Source of the DNA: Litomosoides sigmodontis
Lineage: Eukaryota; Nematoda; Chromadorea; Rhabditida; Onchocercidae
Reading direction: 5' to 3'
DNA length: 64,000 bases
Assembly (NCBI GenBank): GCA_963070105.1
Contig: OY718804.1
Coordinates: 3,861,317-3,925,316, forward strand
Under the pieces are notes generated by a model, which was not told the origin of the DNA, made no database searches, and saw nothing but the letters and a program-made list of their open reading frames with translations. The position numbers and the translations under genes are program-made. This document shows, piece by piece, positions 55,936 through 64,000 of this stretch (position 1 is its first letter; each line of letters opens with the position of its first letter).

Positions 55936-57577
55936 GCTAATATCGTTAGCCTTTCTTGAATTTATTTTTAAATTCAACAATTTCATCAGTTCTCACTGAT
56001 GTACATTATAGCAAAAAGCTTTCTCTCAGCACTCTAACGTTGGCCATCAAACTTCATGAATTGGTTTGGTAGTCTGCAGGAGAAGAAAAATAATTTCTTA
56101 CAATGATAAAACTGAAATTTTTAAATTTTTAGCGAAGAAGTAACTTTTCAGGAGTTACATTCTAGAAAGTTTAAAAAAAATTTACATTATTCGGTAAGAT
56201 GAAAAGCGAAGTAGTAATTTGGAATAAAGGATGGAGTGAGTGAGGTATAAGGGATATGGTAGAAGGCATCGAGGATTTCAACATTTTAGGATCGTTATCT
56301 GTTGGAAAGAAGTGAATCGAAGTATTCCAACAGTTTTTTTTTAGAACTAAAAATTAAAATTGCTACATACAATTGAAATTGTTATTGGTTATGGTTATTG
56401 GAACTTAGAGTAGATTGAAGTATTAATCTCTCCATAAATTCAAATATTGCTTGAATATGTTTCAAACACCCTTCAATGAAACTGGCTTAATTGATCTTTG
56501 CACATTGCCTGCTACAAATTTACCTTATTAATTACTATCATATAGAAAGTGAGTAGCAGATTCAATCCGTATATAGTTATTGCTGTTAGACATCTTCGTC
56601 ATTTTCGATCTTTTAATTAAATTGTGATGATAATTTCAAAGCAATCGCACATGCACACAACTTTACCATTAGTATCGTAAGCCAATCATTGTCGATATTA
56701 CACATTTCTTCTACAAGAATAATAACGCCGTGCTATTTATGCAAAAGAGAGTAAATTATATTTCACCTCTCTTATATATTTGATGAATTCACTGGTTGCT
56801 TCGATGATGAATGATGAATAAGGATAAGAATGCATTTTAACTAGCACTAATGAATGTAGTGTTGTACACAGTAGTACTGCTATGAGTAATGCTTTTTCAA
56901 TCTCAACAATAGCCGTTTACCTATACCACTAAATCACTGTGAAAAATTTCAAAGCAATTTCAGAAGAATCGTTGCTGTGAGTACACGAGAATTAACACAT
57001 ATATTCTACTGTGCATTAGATACATTATTTTCTCTCATAAATCAAAAACAATATCACATTATGGGAGCATTATCGACAGTGATAAGTGATTGTAAAACAT
57101 ATCCATTATGATCAAGCCGTTGTCGAAGTTCATTGATAGCTTTTGCTGGCGGTGATATCGATGGCGAAAGCGATGATGTGGAGGAAGACGAAACTATTCC
57201 GCTGGTTGCAGTTGAAAATGTGATAGCACTGGGACATTGTGTTGACTCTGAAAGACAAAATGGAATGCTACTTATTACTCAAAAAGCTCTAGATTTCCAA
57301 AACAATAAACTAGCTAAGCTAGATAATTAGTCATCGTATCCATGGTAATACTGCTTGCTTACACACTATACTATTTTTACTCAATCTTTTTTCATTTCAG
57401 AGATTGGTAAAAAGTCCTCACAAATGAATGATAAGTGTTGCATTAATATACCGTGATGGTCAACAGATAAAGCCAACAATTAAAACCAAAAACAATGGTT
57501 CAGATAAGATAATAAAATATTTTAAACGATTCTCTCTAATAGTCAGCAGACCATTATAGGTTCTTGAAACTTCACTT
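55936..57577. other. 1.6 kb intergenic region between tetraspanin and the kinase
   Basis: Both flanking genes are on the minus strand and too far apart for a typical operon gap. An acidic plus-strand open frame at 57133-57330 (DGESDDVEEDETIPLVAVEN and following residues) has no usable ATG or clear splice signals and is not annotated. The rest is AT-rich. Confidence 0.45.
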
Positions 57578-60500
57578 TCAAATTCGAAACCCACCTTGCG
57601 ATATTCCTTTGCGTTCCCAATGATTCTTGAGTTTTGAAACAGATAGCAACCCACAATCCGTTGTTCCATTACTGAGAGATATTCCATCAGGTAGTTTAAT
57701 TGGCGATGCATACTTTTCGATGATAGGTAAAATATCCGCAAAGGCGGGCCTAGATTTCGGATCATGATGCCAGGCTGATGTTATCATATAAAGAATATGA
57801 GCTGGGAACTGAACAGTTGGATGTGGGGGTAGAGGCGGACGACCTGAAATCAGAACTTGAAAAATACTTCAATCTTAAGTAAATTACTATAACATGACAT
57901 ATTCCTAATACATAACTATTAAATTAACTAAGCTCACCATTTTTAGTAGCAGAACTGAATTTTTATCTACTACTGAAGTCAGCTAGAAGATGACTTACAA
58001 ACATACTGGAATGGCAGTTAAAATGAATTTCTTCAAATTATTGATTGAAATCAATAAGCTGAGATCTATATCCCAATTTGTTATTACGAATTGCACCGTA
58101 GATCTCATACCTCGTTTATAAGCCATCTCAGCCGCTGCAGCAGCTGGTTTCAAATGAGCGAACGGTAGCTCTGCAGCATGAAGCTCCCAAATACATAATG
58201 CATAACTGAATACATCTGCTTTTCGATCGTATGAGCCACATTGAGTGAAAATTTCAGGTGCCATCCAACGAAGATTCTACAAGATATTACTTATAGTGCG
58301 AGGAAGCAAAAAATTCTTCCATCAAAATCATAAAGAAATTCAGTCTCCAAATACTGAAAGAAAATCCAAATATTTAAAGAACTTGAAAAAATCATGCAGA
58401 AAATCAAAAATTCACAATAATTTCATATGTCCCCATTCTCCTCTTCGTTATTAAACTTTTCAACCTTGGAATTTTAAGAATATGTGACATACGCCCGGTT
58501 GTTTGGTCATATTTTCATCGTCGTGTTGCGCCATAAAGCGCGATTCACCAAAATCGGCTACTACAGCATGCCCGTCTTCATGAAGAAGGATGTTGTGAGA
58601 ATTGAGATCTCGATGAATCACTGGTAGCTTAGCAAGTTCATGCAAATATCGCATTCCCCGTGCAACGTCTATTCCTATATTTAGACGCAAAGCCATTTCC
58701 AGGACCCTGCAATAACCGTGCTAGGTCAATTCTACCAATCAACAGCATTCACATATTATCTAAAAACTGTTCCTTTAGAACTATCTGGATCTAATGCAGA
58801 CGCAGATAGTTCTAAACGAACAGATTTTCAGTTATATCTTTCAATCAAAAAAAAAAAAAAAAACGAAGCAACTTGACTAACAAGCCTTCAAGAAACTTAC
58901 TGCTTCTGCTCATGTAGCAGGGAAAACAGGGATCCATTGACAAGAAATTCTGTAATGATTGCAAACTGCTGCAAAAAACCAGGTACTGACAAATGAAAAA
59001 TTTAGGAGTGCTAATTTTCTTAAGAAAATCCCGAAAAAGACTTTTGCGAGACGAAAAGCAAGGAAATAAACAAACAATAACTGCAGAAACACAAAATTTG
59101 TAAAATGTTATGAAAGGATTTTTTTTGACTCCTAGTCTCCTCATGCAATACCTTAAAAAACTGAATAAAACCTACGCTTGGATCATCCAAGCATGCACCA
59201 ATAAAATTGATTACATTCGGATGCTGCAGTTTACTTAAAATTGATACTTCTCGACAGAACATATCAACTTCACTCTTTGAGCCAAATGCCACTGTGCGAT
59301 ATCTGCAACATGACTGTTTTTCTCAGTTCCTATGATGTTTAGCACCTAGCTACTAATCACAAAAATATTTCATAACTTGCCTTTTGATGGCTACTGTTTT
59401 GCCACGACAAGTACCCTTATAAACTTTCCCGAAAGAACCACTACCAATAGCTTCCTGAAAGAAATTTCCAATAAAGCAAAACATTTGCTGATAGTTTTTT
59501 CAACCATAAAATTACAGAACCTGAAAATCGACATCTTTTAGTGAAAGATGAAATTCGCTGCAAAGTGATGCTCTCAATTGCAATATTTCAGCTTTTTCTT
59601 TAGTCATTGACCGTAAGCGACCAAGAGGACTGGGGAGTGGTGTGTAGCTGCTTTCGCCTGAACTGAAAATTAACGAAAGCTTGACAAACGTTTACCTTAA
59701 AAACAAAAGACAACAATTTTTCAACCACACATTGCAGCCCACTGGACAGTTTCACTTGTATGGAATTTCGAAAAAAAAGATGAAAACCAAATTAAATGTT
59801 AAGAAGTACAAATACCTATATTCCGAGCAAACATCGGAATCTGGACATTTATTTGCGTAATGTTTAAGTAAAGCGACAATCTGATCGTGACCCTTTTCAT
59901 ATGCCCAAATGATAGGCGTTTGTTGCTGATCATCGTTATTAAGACTGGTAGATGAGACAGATGAACTCCCACCATCAACTGAACTTGCGGATTCTTTCGA
60001 CAGCGCAAATGTTGTTTGTGCTATTGTTGATGATACTGATGTGCAATCTGAAAAAAATCGCAAATTTAACACCCACATGCTTACTATAGCAAATAACTTT
60101 AGTTACGGTCTTGTTGTTACAGTAAATATAAGTCATTGTGCGAAATGCTATACCAATAACATTTCACACAAAAAAAAAAATCAGCAGATTCGTTTTGGAA
60201 ACTGGATATTGTAAGTCTGAAATAGGTTGAGAAACTAGTTTCATATATCCTTATTTTATATAAAAAACAGATTTTACAGCATTAAATCAAATTCTGGCGA
60301 CATCTATTTCTCTCAAGATGTACATAGATGTAATAACTGAGCTTTCAACTGAAACTGAAACAGAATAAGAATGAAAAAGTTTAAAACTTCCTACTTGATG
60401 TTCCACTTGGCAACAGTGAATAATCAACAGCTCGGGCAGTCAATGATTGATCTGCACCATTGTCCAAGAGAAATTGTACAAACCGTAAATGTCCATGATA

Positions 60501-63192
60501 ACACGCACTGTGCAAAGCTGAGATTTTGAAACCCTTTTTGGAAATGAATTAAGACAGTTCATAAACAAATTTTAAAAGGTGTGTGCTTTCATCAAACCAC
60601 AATTATGATGTTACTCCTAAATCTACCACAAAATTCTCGCAAACAGTGCAGATGGTTAGAAGAAAATCCTTTTCGTTGTAAATTTGAATGGAAGAAAAAA
60701 ACTTTCTGCTGTACGTTTCGAAAAGGGTACACTTACCGGTATGGCCATCCTGTCCCTGAAAATTGGCGTCTACACCGGGTTGTTTCAACAAAAAAGCCAC
60801 CAATTCTAAATTCCTACCATTCGTACAAGCTGCATGCAAAGGTGTTTCGGAAAAAACATTTTCCTGCATCAAACACAAAATTCATTTGCGTTTTTCTCCT
60901 TGATAACTTGATAAGGAACGAAATGACTTCTTGATTTTCTGATAAAAAATTACCATATTCAGGGTAACCGATCCGGCAAATTCCAACAATCGTTTAACAG
61001 CATCTAAACGTCCTGCATAACAAGCTGCATGAAGCGCTGTGTCACCATAAATATTGGTCTTCAAAGCTAACTAAAAATGACTTAAAAATTATTTCAATTT
61101 CAAATGTTTACAGCAATTTGTGGTTTCTTAAGATTCAGGGAGTCCCAAGGTTCCACTCTAGCATAAAAATGTTGCCTTTTTAGTCAGTTTCGATCCTTGG
61201 CTAGATTTCGGCATATTTTACGAGTGCTCCTACTGGATTTCATAAGAGAATGGCACTTGCATATGATGTTAGTGTCAAAACAGTTTGAAATACCATATGA
61301 CCACCTTTTGATTAAAACTCAGGCAATGCATACTTCTTGATGTCCAACACCAATTTTTAGGAGTAATAAATCAATGATCCCAACGTGTCCTGTTTTTGCA
61401 GCAAAATGCAGCGATGTGTTACCTTCATCATCGGCTAGACTTGCTATAAAATAGCGCAATTTCAATATTAGTGCCAAGTGCTAAATAAGACTAAGACATA
61501 TACTTGGAGATTCTGAATAGCAAGGCGCTTGAAAGTAAAAAAATGCAGAATATCATTTCCTACGCTCTATTTAAAATCTTCAAAATGGATAGAAAGTTTA
61601 AAAAAACAAACGATCTGCATCCGCTTCTAGAAGTGCGGAAACAATATTGATTTGTCCTTTATTGCTAGCCAGATGCAACGGTCGATCACGTACTCCGCCA
61701 CAAGCATTTGGATCAGCTCCACGTTTCATCAGTAAGCGTACTATCTGCAGGGTCTCATTTCATCAGAAAAAAAAAACGATGTTACAATCTGAATTTTCAA
61801 GCGATAAAAATTGTCCTTCTAGTTTTAAATAGTACACTATTTTAAAAGTATTTCAAACCTTTTCGTGTGCAAAATAAGTGGCGCAGTGAAGTGGAGTGAA
61901 ATTTACAAAGTCGGCAACTTGTAACGAAGCACCTCGGTTGATCAGTTTCTCCACCATCTCAGCGTTACCACACATCACGGCCAAATGAAGCGGTGGTAAT
62001 TTGTTCCGACCCGCAAAATCAACGTCTGCGCCAGCCGCTAGCAGCTCTTCCACTGTTTCCATCTCATCCTAATACCAATAAAAGTTAATGATGAACTTCA
62101 CTATTACTGGCTATAACGATTCAGAAATACTTGTTGCAGTATCTTCTTAAAGCGTGCAAATGCTATATGTAAATAATTTCCTCTCCAAAAAAATGCTTAC
62201 CAAAGGGATTTAAAAAATCAAAAAAAAAACTTATTAAAAGGATTGCAAGGATTGAAGAAACTTCACATACGCTTCTTCCACTTTGCAATTACTTACTCTC
62301 ATCACAAATATTTTAACCTTATTTTAGTACTCTTGCAAAAGGTATCGCTAATACGAATGATGAAAAGAAATTGCTGCAACTACCTACAAACCTTGTAGAC
62401 TGAAAAGTGAAGAGCGGAAAATCCATTTTTAGAGAGATGTTTGAGTAGCAACTCCTTTCTCGTCTCATCATTGCCGAACGCTTCAAACAGAATGGCAACT
62501 TTTTCCGGCTGCTAAAATCAACTTTTTCTGCTTAAATTTCAAAAAAGCTAAGAGGAAAAGAGAGAATCACTGAATGGATGAGAGATGATTTTTGATCAGA
62601 TCAGTCAGTCGGACATACCTGTTCTGAATATCCGGCGCAAATGAGATGCAACAACGATAACTGATGATCTTCGGTACGCTCATCTAAGCTTTTCAAATCT
62701 TTCAACGATTCTTCCAGTGTTTTCAGTGTACCTTGACTAAAAAAACTGAACCCATTAATTACTAGTAGTTAATGAGACTAATTAACAGTTCCTGTATTTA
62801 TCATCATGATAATTATATTTAAATTTTGCAAGCATACATAAAAGTACATGAGAAGATAAGGAACTTACAAGCATGCATTCTGCAACACATTCCAAACATC
62901 AAAACGTGGCTTGATATCTTCATTCAATCTCGATCTTACCACTGCGTAGCCCTCACTGATTTTCTTCTTCAGTTCATCTACGCAAAACGAAATACGGCAA
63001 ATGTAACTAACTTTACGTTGCTATCAGTGAAATTTGTGAAAAGAATTAGGAACAGTTTTGCTGAGTAAATTTAAAAATTTCGTCTTAAATTTTAATTGCA
63101 CCAAAAGCAAAGTGTTAGTTTAAAAGAAAAAATGTACATATGTATATATAACCTGCACACGAAGATGGCGGACGTGACTTGTAGTTGCCCAT
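57578..63192 (-). CDS. TNNI3K: TNNI3K-like ankyrin-repeat tyrosine-kinase-like (TKL) kinase, 831 aa
   Basis: Serine/threonine/dual-specificity MAP3K-related kinase. Eighteen exons: 63153-63192, 62869-62977, 62619-62736, 62392-62511, 61859-62068, 61612-61744, 61334-61443, 60954-61070, 60737-60863, 60395-60517, 59816-60047, 59521-59662, 59381-59454, 59176-59302, 58901-58968, 58493-58706, 58111-58276, 57578-57843; 2496 bases in frame. The N-terminus MGNYKSRP matches vertebrate TNNI3K. About ten ankyrin repeats follow (for example [33 protein letters not shown]), then [17 protein letters not shown]. The kinase domain has [49 protein letters not shown] and [13 protein letters not shown], so all catalytic residues are present. 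Length is nearly that of the human protein (835), though the serine-rich tail is shorter. One intron uses a GC donor. No clear poly(A) signal was seen after the stop. Confidence 0.95.
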
Positions 63193-64000
63193 AATTCCGT
63201 GCAGTGTCAAGGAATATCACGTGAAGCATAAGGCATGAGGAATTGTGCGCCGAAATATTTTGGTAAGAAAAGAAGCTATCCTTCCAATGCTACAGCTCAA
63301 TGAGCAGGCGCTCTTGTTCAATGTATGCAAGCAAGCAAGTTTCACTGAAATTTCACATATCCTTCCAAATCACTCGTCTACAGCTGTCGCTATTATCTCT
63401 CTCTCTCTCTCCCTCTCCCTCTCCCTCTCCCTCGTCATCTTTCTACATCGTACTCTTATAAGCTGTTACACATAGAGTGATTTGCAGGTGTAGCAAGTAC
63501 AATGCAATTCATTAGAAGAAGCTCTTGGTAATTTTTTTTTGTAAGCTAAGCCTGAGCGCGTCATATCCACCGATGTTATCAGTGAAGTAAACTTTGAAAA
63601 TGTTCATGGCGGTGACATGAAAGTGAAGTGATAGGGGAGAGAATTTGGTGTGACCTCTTCCCGGAAATCTATCAAATATCAAACAGTGATGCTTTATATC
63701 AAGCCATCTGGCTCTTGAACTAAACCACACATTTCTATCGTAAGTAACGCTCCCACCTGAAGTTATAATAATATTTAGCTTATATGATACATACCAGACT
63801 AAAAAAACCATACGCTGTTATGTAATTTAAATACTGGGAAAGAGAAATGAAGACTTGCAACGGTTGAAATTTGAATTACATTGATAAGCTCCAAGCTAAT
63901 CTGAATTGAATTTAAGTGAGGTTATTCGTATGAAGTTGTTGAAATTAAAATCATTTATATTAAATATTAAATGAATAGCGGAGAATAATGTTTAAATCAC
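63193..64000. other. upstream region of the TNNI3K-like gene
   Basis: Probable promoter side of the kinase gene. It contains a CT-rich tract at about 63393-63432 and no coding exon that I can support. No spliced-leader acceptor was recognised directly before the kinase start. Confidence 0.45.

Noticed and set aside
57133..57330. Acidic plus-strand frame between tetraspanin and kinase
   Set aside because: Begins at TTG without an ATG or a clean acceptor; nearby ATGs are in other frames and stop quickly.

Overview
The window looks like nuclear DNA of a nematode, most likely a parasitic clade III (spirurid/filarial-type) species. It is AT-rich and full of microsatellites. The genes consist of many short exons joined by small introns with TTTCAG-like acceptors. 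Several genes have a strong splice acceptor only 1-50 bases before the start codon, as expected for spliced-leader trans-splicing. The proteins fit: a nematode-type ligand-gated anion channel, ULA-1, a Kv potassium channel and a TNNI3K-type kinase. The species placement is inference, since no rRNA or mitochondrial marker is present. I found no bacterial, viral, CRISPR or transposase gene.

Layout, left to right. 1-3344: first coding exon of a minus-strand gene whose remainder lies left of the window. 3345-15649: about 12 kb without a recognisable gene, rich in simple repeats. 15650-22332: two minus-strand genes in what looks like an operon, a secreted 340-residue orphan protein followed about 90 bases later by a 182-residue acidic orphan. 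25262-28842: a minus-strand Cys-loop anion channel of the nematode ACC/LGC-46-49 type. 28843-31461: a divergent promoter region with a 20-bp minisatellite. 31508-35209: plus-strand ula-1 (NAE1/APP-BP1), regulatory half of the NEDD8-activating E1, reconstructed as 10 exons and 577 residues. 35778-36237: a minus-strand gene for a 70-residue secreted peptide. 36573-36749: a divergent plus-strand candidate 58-residue membrane microprotein. 36750-46752: about 10 kb of repeats, including a 123-bp perfect duplication. 46753-53136: plus-strand Kv channel subunit with a complete zinc-binding T1 domain, S1-S6 and pore, and a pure TTA array of about 1.9 kb in the intron after the S4 exon. 54163-55935: minus-strand tetraspanin. 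57578-63192: minus-strand TNNI3K-like ankyrin-repeat kinase, 18 exons and 831 residues.

Functionally the genes do not form one pathway. Two are ion channels of excitable cells, one is a general neddylation factor, one is a membrane organiser and one is a MAP3K-like kinase. The least explained items are the two orphan genes of the putative operon, the 70-residue secreted peptide, the silent-type S6 motif of the Kv channel, the TTA array inside that gene, and a duplicated splice acceptor a few hundred bases upstream of the array's gene segment. All exon structures were assembled by hand from reading-frame continuity, GT/AG signals and family knowledge, and have not been tested against transcripts.
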